From: Methanosphaera sp.
GTDB taxonomy: Archaea; Methanobacteriota; Methanobacteria; Methanobacteriales; Methanobacteriaceae
DNA length: 64,000 bases
Direction of reading: 5' to 3'
Assembly: GCF_022768985.1 (NCBI RefSeq)
Contig: NZ_JALEKL010000009.1
Span: forward strand, 310,001-374,000
Part shown: positions 44,889 to 54,347 of the stretch, one piece after another
How positions within the stretch are numbered: position 1 is the first letter of the stretch
How the letters are laid out: every line of letters begins with the position of its first letter
The notes under the pieces: generated by a model
Database searches by the model: none
What the model was told of the DNA's origin: nothing
The model's input: only the letters and a program-made list of their open reading frames with translations
Position numbers and translations under genes: made by a program

Positions 44889-45896
44889 TTGTTAGAATTA
44901 AATTATAAGAAAATATCAGAAAATGCAAAAGATGCAATGGCAAATGCTGTAGGTGTTGATCATGACTACTACAATGATGCAACAGAAGTAATAGGCAAAT
45001 ACTATCCTGGTGATATACACATACTCAACAGTGCAAATAGCTGTATTATAACAACAGTTGAAGCAGTAGAAGATCCAATTTTAACTGTTGATATGGGTGG
45101 ATGGAATGGTCTTGAAAGATCTGCTAAAGTTTTAAATAAAAAAGTTGAAAAAATAACAACAACTAATGGTATAATAAATATCAAAGATCTTGAAGATTAT
45201 TTTAAAGAAAATACTATAAATACACTTTATATTACAGCACTTGCAGCATATATGAAAGCACAACCAATAAAAGAAATTAAACACTTATGTGATGTATATG
45301 ATGTATTGTTAATTGTTGATATTTCAGGAGTTGTAGGTGACATAGAACTATGTAGTTGTAATGATGCAGACATTCTCATATCATCAACAGGAAAACCAAA
45401 AATAGTAAACATAGAAAATGGTGGATTTATAGTGAATATGAAACCAGATACAATAAAACTAAATAATCACATGCTAAAAACACTAAAAGCTGACAACATA
45501 ACATGTGCAGGAATAAATGCTGAATTTAGTAAAGCAGGTGCTATACTTGAGGAAACTCGTAAATATAACAACTACCTAAAAGAACAATTAAATGAAAAAC
45601 TAGAGTGTTCTGGTGAATTTAGTATTATAGAACCTGACGCTGTATATGGTATTAATACAATAATAAGTATGCCAAGTAAATCAATTGCAAAAAAAGTAGC
45701 ATATAATATTAGACAACAAATAACAGTTGATAGAAATAAAGGTATAATAACACCAGGACCTAACTATAATCGTCTAAAAAAGCCATGTGTATGTATTGAA
45801 ATAAAAAATCTTGATGTAGATTCAATAACAAATAAAAAACTAGATCAATTAGTAGATATTATAATAGATTCAATAAAAAAAGAGAAAGAGAATTAG
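44889..45896 (+). CDS. Fold-type I PLP-dependent enzyme of unknown substrate
   Basis: About 335 residues with the overall layout of aspartate-aminotransferase-fold enzymes, close to the SelA/SepCysS-like groups. A Gly/Ser-rich cofactor region is near HILNSANSCIITT, a DIS motif in LLIVDISGVVGD, and the probable Schiff-base Lys in ISSTGKPKIVN, followed by GGFIV. The start TTG at 44889 lies 8 bases after GGAGG; the upstream TTG at 44874 overlaps that site. Its stop overlaps the convergent cgi121 stop by 4 bases. Operon partner of nreA. The reaction is unknown and seleno- or thio-related chemistry is only a possibility. Confidence 0.7.
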   Translation: MLELNYKKISENAKDAMANAVGVDHDYYNDATEVIGKYYPGDIHILNSANSCIITTVEAVEDPILTVDMGGWNGLERSAKVLNKKVEKITTTNGIINIKDLEDYFKENTINTLYITALAAYMKAQPIKEIKHLCDVYDVLLIVDISGVVGDIELCSCNDADILISSTGKPKIVNIENGGFIVNMKPDTIKLNNHMLKTLKADNITCAGINAEFSKAGAILEETRKYNNYLKEQLNEKLECSGEFSIIEPDAVYGINTIISMPSKSIAKKVAYNIRQQITVDRNKGIITPGPNYNRLKKPCVCIEIKNLDVDSITNKKLDQLVDIIIDSIKKEKEN

Positions 45897-46411
45897 TATT
45901 TAATTGCAAGCATTGCAATTTTTTCATTAAGCATGTCAACAATATTATCACAACTTTTAAGTTGATATGCATCAACTATTTTTTCTATGTCATATTCTTC
46001 AAGAAGCTCGTCACAACGTGGTGTGAGTAACTCTTCCATCATATCAACTTGTTCAGGTGTTGTGTTGATATAGACTACTGTGATATTTCCCTTATTTTTT
46101 ATTCCAAGAAGTTTTAATGCTTCCTTGATTTGTTTTTGTGCAGATAATCTTACACAGATTTCAAGACCAGGATCATTTGCAAAGTTTTCATTATCATCAA
46201 ATGCTCTGAAAGCATGACTTATTGCCTGACTTAGATGAGCCTTTCCACATATATAATCACTATCAAGTAATTGTATTATAGATCCATCATTTATATCTGT
46301 TATTTTATCTGTTTTTGTGATAAAATCTGGAATATTATCAATTATATTATCTTTATATGAGTGTATTTCTATACTGTAATCTTTTATAATCTCTTTTTGT
46401 AAATCTTGCAT
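45893..46411 (-). CDS. cgi121: KEOPS complex subunit Cgi121
   Basis: Regulatory subunit of KEOPS, which makes the t6A modification of tRNAs reading ANN codons; Cgi121 binds the Bud32 kinase and the tRNA 3' end. 172 residues. The family core is ICGKAHLSQAISHAFRAFDD (about 54-73), then ICVRLSAQKQIKEALKLLGIK and VVYI. The last gene of a four-gene minus-strand run, 26 bp after the citramalate/isopropylmalate synthase gene. Its stop overlaps that of the convergent PLP enzyme gene. Confidence 0.88.
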   Translation of the reverse strand: MQDLQKEIIKDYSIEIHSYKDNIIDNIPDFITKTDKITDINDGSIIQLLDSDYICGKAHLSQAISHAFRAFDDNENFANDPGLEICVRLSAQKQIKEALKLLGIKNKGNITVVYINTTPEQVDMMEELLTPRCDELLEEYDIEKIVDAYQLKSCDNIVDMLNEKIAMLAIKY

Positions 46412-46437
46412 ACTAATTTCTCTCTCTTTTTGTAATA

Positions 46438-47925
46438 TTATCTTCTTTTTTTATCTGTTATTATCTTATTTGCACCTTTAAGATATGCATCTACACTTGC
46501 CATTATAATATCAGGCTGTGTACTACGTGATGTAATTATCTTATCATCACATTTAAGTTTTACAACTACATCAATTAATGCATCTGTACCACCTGTTATT
46601 GCATCTACATGATATTCTTCAAGTGAAATATCTGCAACATCAACTAGGCATTTACGTATTGCTTCAAGTGCTGCATCTACAGGACCTACACCTACTCCTG
46701 CTTCTATTTTTTCTTTATTGTTAATACTTAGTTTTACTGATGCTGTTGGTGTTAGTTTATTTCCTGATACTGATGTATATTCCTGTAGTTTTAATGAATT
46801 TTCAATATCAATTGCTAGTATATCATCTACTGTTGCCTGCAGGTCTACATCTGTTACTGTTTTTCCCATATCAGAGAGTGCTTTGATTCTTTTAAATATT
46901 TCATTAAGTTGTGCATCTGTAACTTCTGTATTTGTTTCCTTAATTTTTTCATGTATTACATGTTTTCCCACATGTTTTCCTAGTATGAAACGACGACGAT
47001 GCCCTACCTTTTCAGGCTTCATTGGCTCATAAGTTTCTGATTTCTTAAGTACACCATCTGCATGTATTCCAGATTCATGTGCAAATGCATTTTTTCCAAC
47101 AATTGCCTTATTTGACTGAAGAACCACACCTGATATGTTTTCAACAAGCTGTGATATTTCATAGAATAATTCTGTTTTAATGTTTGTCTTCTTGTGATAT
47201 AATGTATCTATTGCCATTATAAGCTCTTCAGATGATGTGTTACCTGCTCTTTCACCTAGTCCATTTATTGTTACATGTGCCTGGTTTGCTCCTGCATTTA
47301 ATGCTGCAAGTGTATTTGCAACTGCAAGTCCAAAGTCATTATGGCAGTGAACACTCATTGGAACATTGAGCTTTGCAAGCTCGCCATAAAATTCATATGA
47401 ACGTTCTGGTGTAAGTATTCCAACTGTATCACATGGACAGATACGATCAGCACCAGCATCTATTGTTTTAATAAATAATGACTTGAGATCATCAATTGAT
47501 GTTCTTGTTGAATCCTCGGCTGATAATTCAACTATAAGTCCATGATCTTTTGCATATTCAACAGCATCTACTGCCATCTTTTCAACTTCAGGGCGTGACT
47601 TTTGAAGTTTGAAGTCAATGTGAAGATCAGATGATGGAATTACAAGATTTACACTATCAACGCCACAGTCTATTGCTGTGTCAATGTCAACTTTTAGTGG
47701 TCTTGCAAAACTACAAATTTCTGCATTTAAGTTGTTTTCTGTTATTAATTTTATACTTTGCTGTTCATCTTTAGATGTAATTGCAGATCCTGCCTCAACT
47801 ACATCAACTCCTAACTCGTCAAGTTTTAATGCAATTTTAAGTTTTTCATTTGATGTTATAAGTACACCAGGAGTCTGTTCTCCATCTCTTAGTGTTGTAT
47901 CAAATATTTTTATATTATCATGCAT
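46438..47925 (-). CDS. Citramalate or 2-isopropylmalate synthase
   Basis: Claisen-type synthase condensing acetyl-CoA with pyruvate (citramalate, isoleucine route) or with 2-oxoisovalerate (leucine route). It has the N-terminal barrel with [14 protein letters not shown] (9-22), [16 protein letters not shown] (about 199-214), NGLGERAGN and HESGIHADG, and a C-terminal LeuA allosteric domain (about 370-490). The phrases [10 protein letters not shown] and [17 protein letters not shown] look closest to the archaeal CimA group, so citramalate synthase is favoured. 495 residues is normal. GAGGTGA precedes the ATG. Lies 51 bp after trmG10 in the same operon. Confidence 0.88.
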   Translation of the reverse strand: MHDNIKIFDTTLRDGEQTPGVLITSNEKLKIALKLDELGVDVVEAGSAITSKDEQQSIKLITENNLNAEICSFARPLKVDIDTAIDCGVDSVNLVIPSSDLHIDFKLQKSRPEVEKMAVDAVEYAKDHGLIVELSAEDSTRTSIDDLKSLFIKTIDAGADRICPCDTVGILTPERSYEFYGELAKLNVPMSVHCHNDFGLAVANTLAALNAGANQAHVTINGLGERAGNTSSEELIMAIDTLYHKKTNIKTELFYEISQLVENISGVVLQSNKAIVGKNAFAHESGIHADGVLKKSETYEPMKPEKVGHRRRFILGKHVGKHVIHEKIKETNTEVTDAQLNEIFKRIKALSDMGKTVTDVDLQATVDDILAIDIENSLKLQEYTSVSGNKLTPTASVKLSINNKEKIEAGVGVGPVDAALEAIRKCLVDVADISLEEYHVDAITGGTDALIDVVVKLKCDDKIITSRSTQPDIIMASVDAYLKGANKIITDKKRR

Positions 47926-47976
47926 AGAGTTTCACCTCTCTTAAGTTATTTATTTTATAACTATGTTAATATAATT

Positions 47977-49047
47977 TTACTTTTTCATTAAAACTGTAAT
48001 AATACGTGTAAGACTTTTATGCATTCTTATTGAATGTTGTTCTAATATTTTAAGTGGTGTATTTTCAACAACCTCATAAAGGTCAATGTAGTGTGGTGAT
48101 GCCATACAGATATATCCATCATCTTTAATGTATTGTGCTATTGAATTTAAAGCCTCTGTATAGAGTTGTTTTGTATCATCTCCACCAAGAGTTGTTGATA
48201 TTCCATATGGTGGATCCATTGCAACAGCATCTACTGTTTCATCAAGGTCAAGTTTACGTACATCTTCCCAGTAGATTTTAAAGTCTTCAAATCCTTCATG
48301 TGCAATGTTAAGTTTACTTCCCTCATACATACATTTTTCAATGTCAGATCCTATTAATTTAACACCAAGATCTCCTGCCTCAATTAGTATACCACCAGTT
48401 CCACAAAATGGGTCAAGTACTGTATCTCCCTTATGGGTACGGGCAAGGTTTACCATACAAAGTGCAAGTTTTGGACTCATTGACCCTGGATGGAAGTATG
48501 GTCTTTTATGTGGCTTATTATCAAAGAAGTGTTTTTTATCTTGTTCAATAATTTGACGTGTAATTATTACTTCATTGTATCCTACAACTTTTGATTCTTT
48601 AAATTCATTAACTTCAAGTTTTGGATTTGTATATACCAATTTTATTGTACAATCAGCATTTGTTAAATCAACAGGCATCTGTGATTGTTGTTTAATATAT
48701 CCTCCAATGTATCGTTCAATTGAATCTTTATCAACATCACCATTTCCCATTCTTTTAACACGTACCTTAAATGATGAGTTAACATATTCACTCCAGTCTA
48801 CATCTTTAACTGCATTATTTAACTCCTCAGGTGTTGTTCTTTTAATTGTTTGGAGTATTTCATGAGTATATCCGAGGTGTGATCCAAGCTCAATTATATC
48901 ATCCTCAGATGCAGGTGTTGTAAATGTTATAACACCAGGATATTCTGATGTAATTTCATATTCAATATCTAGAGTTTCAAGTCTTGCAAGTAACTCAGCT
49001 TTTGGTAATGTTTCATTTTCCTGTGATAATATTACTGTGATTTCCAT
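47977..49047 (-). CDS. trmG10: tRNA (guanine-10-N2) methyltransferase (THUMP family)
   Basis: Modifies G10 of tRNA to m2G/m2,2G. An N-terminal THUMP region (about 50-155) is followed by a Rossmann methyltransferase with DPFCGTGGILIEA (about 218-230) and the catalytic AMDPPYGIS (about 275-283). 356 residues is normal. The first 16 bases overlap the end of the upstream geranylgeranyl reductase gene, so translation is coupled. Grouping with cgi121 places two tRNA-modification genes in one operon. Confidence 0.9.
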   Translation of the reverse strand: MEITVILSQENETLPKAELLARLETLDIEYEITSEYPGVITFTTPASEDDIIELGSHLGYTHEILQTIKRTTPEELNNAVKDVDWSEYVNSSFKVRVKRMGNGDVDKDSIERYIGGYIKQQSQMPVDLTNADCTIKLVYTNPKLEVNEFKESKVVGYNEVIITRQIIEQDKKHFFDNKPHKRPYFHPGSMSPKLALCMVNLARTHKGDTVLDPFCGTGGILIEAGDLGVKLIGSDIEKCMYEGSKLNIAHEGFEDFKIYWEDVRKLDLDETVDAVAMDPPYGISTTLGGDDTKQLYTEALNSIAQYIKDDGYICMASPHYIDLYEVVENTPLKILEQHSIRMHKSLTRIITVLMKK

Positions 49048-50201
49048 ATGTTTTTAAGTCTCCTTATACCTATTTTGGGTAGTAATTTAAATATTACTCC
49101 ACTTTTTATTAATTCTTTAATAAGAATGCTTTGATCATCCATATCTCCATATTTTGAAATTATCTTATCTGCTTGACATTCTTTAAGTTGTCTGAACATG
49201 AAATTAACATCATCTTCTGATAGATCTTCAAGAATTTTCTGTACATTTATCTGTGTTTTAAATTCATTATCATAACGTTCATGGTACTGCTTTTCATACC
49301 TTAAAAGATAGTTATTGTCATGTTCTTTAAGCATTAAATCAGAGTTTTCAGCAGCAATTTGTGCTGAATTAAATCCTGCAATTAATCCTCCACCTGTTGT
49401 AGGTTTAACTTGACTTGCTGAATCTCCAAGAAGAATAGTATTATTTTTAACAATACACTTTTGTGGATTAAATCTTGGTATTATACCATGTGATTTATCA
49501 ACTACCACATCTGTACTTTTTAGTGCTGAATTAAGAATCATCTCAGCTTGAGTATATGACCCATTTGTAAATAGTCCTACTCTTTTTTCCCTGTAGCTTA
49601 CAGGAATACTCCATATAAATCCTGGAAGAATGTTCATATTAACATTTATGTCAAGAAAACTAGTATCCTCATTTAGTGTACTTACAATGTATTGCATTGC
49701 AAGAAATGATTCATCCTCAACTTCTGGATTCATCTTCTTTGCTGTTTGACTATTAGGACCACATGATACAGCAATAATATCAGATGAATATGTATCATCT
49801 TTTGTTTTTATTGTTGTATTTTCAATATCAACATCATACACTCGTGTTGAATAGAAAACATCAACTCCTGCATCTTCTGCACGATTTGCCAGGTATTTAT
49901 CATAGTATATTCTATCTATTACATATGCTGCTGTGTCCTGTTTTGATACTGTTATTGATGTCATATCAGGTGATGTGAGATTTGCTCCTTGAATTTCATT
50001 ATCTATAAATTCTCTTGGCAAGTTTTTTGTCTTATCTATGTTTGTTGAAACAAGACCTGCACATTGTAGTGGATGACCAATTCTATTTTTCATATCATAT
50101 AATGCTACATCATAGCCCATCTTTGCCATTTTATATGCATATGTTGATCCTACTGGTCCTGCACCAACAACTATTATATCATAATCTTTCATGTTTTTCA
50201 T
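49032..50201 (-). CDS. Geranylgeranyl reductase-family flavoprotein
   Basis: 389-residue FAD-dependent oxidoreductase of the geranylgeranyl reductase family. It has the N-terminal IIVVGAGPVGSTYAYKM, a motif HPLQCAGLVS (about 43-52) in place of the PKRCAEG form seen in the 30-kb paralogue, and GDSASQVKPTTGGGLIAG (about 258-275). It probably reduces isoprenoid double bonds, but the substrate may differ from the main lipid reductase. First gene of the run with trmG10, the citramalate synthase gene and cgi121; its 3' end overlaps trmG10 by 16 bases. Confidence 0.85.
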   Translation of the reverse strand: MKNMKDYDIIVVGAGPVGSTYAYKMAKMGYDVALYDMKNRIGHPLQCAGLVSTNIDKTKNLPREFIDNEIQGANLTSPDMTSITVSKQDTAAYVIDRIYYDKYLANRAEDAGVDVFYSTRVYDVDIENTTIKTKDDTYSSDIIAVSCGPNSQTAKKMNPEVEDESFLAMQYIVSTLNEDTSFLDINVNMNILPGFIWSIPVSYREKRVGLFTNGSYTQAEMILNSALKSTDVVVDKSHGIIPRFNPQKCIVKNNTILLGDSASQVKPTTGGGLIAGFNSAQIAAENSDLMLKEHDNNYLLRYEKQYHERYDNEFKTQINVQKILEDLSEDDVNFMFRQLKECQADKIISKYGDMDDQSILIKELIKSGVIFKLLPKIGIRRLKNIWKSQ

Positions 50202-50461
50202 TCCAACTTAAAATCCATAATTAAAAAATAATTTAAATTAGTCTGTACTTAATCCTGCTATAAAATCTTCACATTTTTCAAGAATATGTTTAAAAATTAG
50301 AAAAAGTTTTAATATAGCATTTATTTATGTTTTTTATTATAAAAAAAAATTTTCCCTTTTTTTTATATTAGTAAAATAAACAATTATCTTATCTCTTATT
50401 TTATATAAAAAGAAGATTAAAAAGGGGAAAGTAGAAAAAATTTCCCATCCATTACAATTTT
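50202..50461. other. AT-rich spacer between two minus-strand genes
   Basis: These 260 bp between the PH-domain gene and the geranylgeranyl reductase gene contain oligo-A/T runs that could terminate the first and start the second transcript. No frame or repeat was recognised. Confidence 0.3.
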
Positions 50462-51499
50462 CTACTTTTTATTATATTTTTTAAACATCTGTGAATGTTT
50501 TTCAAGTATTACTTCTTTTTCCTGTTTTGATTGTTTATTTTTTACTTTACGATCATTAAATCGTTTCTTTAATGAATTACTGTCGTCCTGGTAGTTGTTA
50601 TCCTGGTAGTTGTAGTTTGGCTCATCATAGTATTGTTGTTGTCTTCTTGGTTTTGATTTAGGTCTAGGTTTTTGATATGATGAAGGTTTCTGGTAGTAGT
50701 CCTGTTGTTGTGGTGGATTGTAGTGTTGTTGATAGTTATCATATTGTGGTTGTCTATTGTCATATCTGGGCTGTTCATAGTTACCAAAATATTCAACATC
50801 TGAGTATTGTGAATTATCTACTGGAGGTTGGTTTCTATAGTTGTTATGATTGTTATCATAGTATCTGTCATTGTTTTCATATCTTGGATTATATCCATGA
50901 TTTGGAGTTAAATATCCTCCCATATATGAATCATGTAGTTGCTGTTGTTGTGAAATTAACTCTTCAACTTCCCTTGGATTTGGTGTATCATCAAGTATTA
51001 TCTGTGAATTGTCATGTCCACCATAAACTATTACATCACCAACATTAAGAAATCTTTCAAGTATATTTTGGGAAATTTCTATATCTTGTATTTTTGCATA
51101 TGGCATTGAAAGTTTTTCACGTCTGAAAAGTCCACGATTTATTATGATGTGTGATTTTGTAAGTATATATTCTGTATTGTTACGATCAAGCACGTCAAGT
51201 CCTAGTTTTATTATAACAATTAGCATTGCAACTCCATCTGCAAGTTCGGCAATTGTTGTAAGTTGTGGTATTTCAAGGTTAAATGTTGTCATTAATACAA
51301 GCTGTATATGTGCTGCTAGTGCAATTAGTGGTACAAATAGAAATGCTAGTATAAATACTACAATTATCTTAGTTATAAAGTTATCAGGATATGTTAGTAA
51401 GTTTGGCTTTGTTTTAAATATTACATTTGCCTCATGAGGATCTTCTATTCTGTGTCCTTGATTGTTATTTTCAACTCTTTGTGATGGTTTAGGCATCAT
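50462..51499 (-). CDS. Membrane protein with PH domain and Tyr/Asn/Gln-rich tail
   Basis: 345 residues. Two membrane segments (about 43-68 and 78-103) are followed by a bacterial-type PH domain (bPH2/YdbS-like, about 105-185: TEYILTKSHIIINRGLFRREKLSMPYAKIQDIEISQ, then GDVIVYGGHDNS). From about 187 a long low-complexity tail rich in Tyr, Asn, Gln, Asp and Pro resembles prion-like disordered regions, ending with a Lys-rich stretch. The tail is unusual for the family. GGGAGGG precedes the ATG. The function of the PH part is unknown. Orientation would leave the PH domain and tail in the cytoplasm. Confidence 0.82.
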   Translation of the reverse strand: MMPKPSQRVENNNQGHRIEDPHEANVIFKTKPNLLTYPDNFITKIIVVFILAFLFVPLIALAAHIQLVLMTTFNLEIPQLTTIAELADGVAMLIVIIKLGLDVLDRNNTEYILTKSHIIINRGLFRREKLSMPYAKIQDIEISQNILERFLNVGDVIVYGGHDNSQIILDDTPNPREVEELISQQQQLHDSYMGGYLTPNHGYNPRYENNDRYYDNNHNNYRNQPPVDNSQYSDVEYFGNYEQPRYDNRQPQYDNYQQHYNPPQQQDYYQKPSSYQKPRPKSKPRRQQQYYDEPNYNYQDNNYQDDSNSLKKRFNDRKVKNKQSKQEKEVILEKHSQMFKKYNKK

Positions 51500-51630
51500 T
51501 TTGAAACATTTCCCTCCCTTTCTATTTTTTATTCATTATATGTATATTATATTAGTTTAATTAGATTATATATTTTAGTAAAATAAAATATAATTTAAAT
51601 CAATAAAAAATTGAGGATGTGCTAATTTTA

Positions 51631-52356
51631 ATGATATACAAAGAAGATATAAACATAGAAGATAGTCATATTCACTTTAGTTGTGATGTAAAAGTTGACA
51701 TTAAGCCATACATTAAAAATTTGAGAAAAATAATAGAAGATGAAATAAAAGTAAATCCAGAATTTATAGGATATACACCATCAGATGTAATAGGTGATGC
51801 AAGAATTTTAAAACTAATGCAAAAAGCTAGTACTATTGCAGATACAGGACCTATGGCTGCTGTTGCAGGAAGTATAAGTCAGATGTGTATGGAGTATGTT
51901 AATTCAAGTTTTGATTCTAACTATGTAATTGTTGAAAATGGTGGAGATATATCACTTAAAACAAATAAGAAAACAATAGTAAGTGTTGATGCAGGAAGTA
52001 GTAATGTATATACAGATAGCTTGGCATTTAAAGTTAAAGAAAAAAGGAGTGGATATGGCATTTGCACATCAGCAGCACATGGATCATCTGAAAGTTTTGG
52101 AAATACAGATGCAACAATAGTATTTTCAAAACAATGCAGCATCTCAGATACACTGGCAACACAGATAGCAAACCATGGCATAGGTAGTAGTGGACGTGAA
52201 ATACTTGAAAATGCACTAGTATGTGCTGATGAATATAATGAATTCTATGATGGTGTTGTTATAATAAAAGATGAATACATCACAAAAGTGGGACATATTC
52301 CAAAGTTTGTCATGATAGATGATGAATCTCCTAAAAATACATATGAAATCATATAA
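51631..52356 (+). CDS. UPF0280 (ApbE-like) family protein
   Basis: About 241 residues of the UPF0280 family, common in methanogens and related to ApbE flavin transferases. The hallmark is ASTIADTGPMAAVAGSISQ (about 72-90), then VENGGDISLK (about 107-116) and GICTSAAHGSSESFGNTDAT, with later SDTLATQIANHG. The GTG at 51619 sits against the GAGGATG ribosome binding site, so ATG 51631 is the chosen start. Flavin or Mg-FAD binding is likely by family, but no reaction is proven. Flanked by opposite-strand genes. Confidence 0.82.
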   Translation: MIYKEDINIEDSHIHFSCDVKVDIKPYIKNLRKIIEDEIKVNPEFIGYTPSDVIGDARILKLMQKASTIADTGPMAAVAGSISQMCMEYVNSSFDSNYVIVENGGDISLKTNKKTIVSVDAGSSNVYTDSLAFKVKEKRSGYGICTSAAHGSSESFGNTDATIVFSKQCSISDTLATQIANHGIGSSGREILENALVCADEYNEFYDGVVIIKDEYITKVGHIPKFVMIDDESPKNTYEII

Positions 52357-52446
52357 TAATTCATCAAAAAAAGATAGATAATATTTAAAAATATAAAAAA
52401 ATAGTAGTATATGAAAAAAAAGGAGAGTAGAATAATTATTTCATTT

Positions 52447-53580
52447 CTATAAGTTGTCAAGACATACATCACGAAGTACAACTGCATCAGCATTGTTTGG
52501 ATAAAATACAAGTACTTTATTGAAGCATTCTATTGCATCATTAAATCTGTCAAGTTCCATGTATGCAACACCCTTATTATTAAGAATTATAGGATTGTTC
52601 TCATCAACTTTAAGAGCATTATCATAGCATTCAATAGCCTCCTCATAACGACGAAGATCAAGAAGAGTATTAGCCTTACTTGCCCATATATTTGAATCAT
52701 CCCTATCATCAAGACATAACTCAAGTGATTTATCATATGATTTTAATGCTTCCTCACCCCGATCAAGCATGTTAAGAATTGTTGCACGTTCATTCCACAC
52801 ATCAGCATCAGATGCATCAAGCTGGATAATATAATCAAAGTATTTCAGGGATGTTTCAAGATCATTTAACATCTCATATATTATACCACGCCAATATAAT
52901 ATGGTTGTATTTTCACCATTAAGTTTTAGTGCTTGTGTATTAAACTTTAATGCCTTTTCAGGTTCACCCTTATTAAGATATGCTATTGCAATATTATTGT
53001 AGATATATTCATTGTCAGGGTCAAGCTTTATTGCACGCATGTAATGTTTTATTGCATCACCAAACTGTCCAAGACGTGAAAGATTATCACCTATACGATT
53101 TAGGAGGTTAACATCATCTGCATCGTATTCAAGTGCTGCCTTATAGCATATTGATGATTGTTGATATTTTCCCATATCAAAGAGTACATCTGCCTTTTTT
53201 ATAATCATATTTTTCTGATTTATTGCAGAGCCTTCCCATTGACTTACATGTAGTTTGTGAAAGTCAAATACCTGGAATTTATCATCATCTGCTGTGTTAT
53301 TAGGATACTGCTTTTTAAGGTCTCGTTCTAATTCACGACTATTTTTATATCCAAGCTTTTCTATTATCTTTGAATCCTTCTTTATCTCGGCAAATGTCTT
53401 TATTTCTACATGATTTACCTCGGCTTCAAATAGCTTTTCTCGCTCCTTTGAGAGAATATTCCAGTAACAATAGAGTCGATCACCTGGATATAGTGGATGT
53501 TTCCACAAGCGTCTAAGAGTTGTATTTCTCTTTCCACTTATAAGATCAATATCTTTGTTAGATAATAATAAAATTGGCAT
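52447..53580 (-). CDS. ASCH-like domain fused to TPR repeats
   Basis: 377 residues. The first about 115 resemble an ASCH/PUA-like fold: LISGKRNTTLRRLWKHPLYPGDRLYCYW, then EAEVNHVEIKTFAEI and a region like the family's terminal strand (FHKLHVSQWEG). From about 120 come seven or so TPR units (for example YNNIAIAYLNKGEPEKALKFNTQALKLN). ASCH domains are linked to RNA or modified-nucleoside binding, and TPRs to protein contacts. The combination is uncommon. Divergent from UPF0280-side genes; the radical SAM gene lies 53 bp upstream on the same strand and may be cotranscribed. Confidence 0.78.
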   Translation of the reverse strand: MPILLLSNKDIDLISGKRNTTLRRLWKHPLYPGDRLYCYWNILSKEREKLFEAEVNHVEIKTFAEIKKDSKIIEKLGYKNSRELERDLKKQYPNNTADDDKFQVFDFHKLHVSQWEGSAINQKNMIIKKADVLFDMGKYQQSSICYKAALEYDADDVNLLNRIGDNLSRLGQFGDAIKHYMRAIKLDPDNEYIYNNIAIAYLNKGEPEKALKFNTQALKLNGENTTILYWRGIIYEMLNDLETSLKYFDYIIQLDASDADVWNERATILNMLDRGEEALKSYDKSLELCLDDRDDSNIWASKANTLLDLRRYEEAIECYDNALKVDENNPIILNNKGVAYMELDRFNDAIECFNKVLVFYPNNADAVVLRDVCLDNL

Positions 53581-53633
53581 TTTAAATTGTTCCCATTATT
53601 TTGTATTTATTTTAATATAAAAAAAATTCATTT

Positions 53634-54347
53634 TTATTTTATTTTCTGATTTCCAAATTGTCCAGATTTAAGATGAAGTGATGGAATATGATTTGTATCA
53701 ATACTCATTAGAATATCATGTAACTCCTCAGGATTAGGCTCATCAACAGAAAGCAAGCTTACATCGTATGTTGCCCTGTTTCTAAATTGCTGCAGTGTAT
53801 ACTGGTTACATCTAATCTGGCTTACTATTGTTTCAACATCTTCTGGTGTTAGAAGTCCTGGAACATATGTTGTTCTACATTCAAGGAAAACATCATGACT
53901 TAGTATTATATCTATTGATTTTTCAATCCTCTCTTTTACATCATTAGGGTAGATGTCTGTGATTTTATAGTACTTATCAAGTGGTGCTTTAATATCCATT
54001 GCAACATAGTCAATATCATCAATTACATCAATTAATTTATCAGGATGAAGACCATTTGTGTCAAGTTTAATGAGTAAGTCTGCATCTTTTGCCTGGGCTA
54101 TAAATTGTTTTATTACATCAAGATGTAGTAGTGGCTCACCACCACTTAATACTATCGCATCAATAAAGTCAATATTTTCATCTACTTCATCTTTAATTAA
54201 TTCAACTTCCATCTTATTTAATGTGTCATATTTTATAAGTTGTGGATTGTGACAAAACTTACATCTAATATCACATCCAGGCGTAAATAGTACAAGTGCC
54301 ATCTTTTTTGGATAATCAAGGGATGAATAAACAGGTTCTATATTCAT
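53634..54347 (-). CDS. Radical SAM activase, NrdG/NrdG2-like
   Basis: 237-residue radical SAM protein resembling anaerobic ribonucleotide reductase activating enzymes. The cluster motif is CDIRCKFCHNPQ (CxxxCxxC, about 25-36), followed by the SAM-binding VLSGGEPLLH (about 66-75) and LDTNGLHPD. N-terminal SSLDYPKKMALVLFTPGC is typical of the NrdG2 type. It would install the glycyl radical in a class III ribonucleotide reductase, which is not in this window. The first gene of a pair with the ASCH-TPR gene. Confidence 0.87.
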   Translation of the reverse strand: MNIEPVYSSLDYPKKMALVLFTPGCDIRCKFCHNPQLIKYDTLNKMEVELIKDEVDENIDFIDAIVLSGGEPLLHLDVIKQFIAQAKDADLLIKLDTNGLHPDKLIDVIDDIDYVAMDIKAPLDKYYKITDIYPNDVKERIEKSIDIILSHDVFLECRTTYVPGLLTPEDVETIVSQIRCNQYTLQQFRNRATYDVSLLSVDEPNPEELHDILMSIDTNHIPSLHLKSGQFGNQKIK

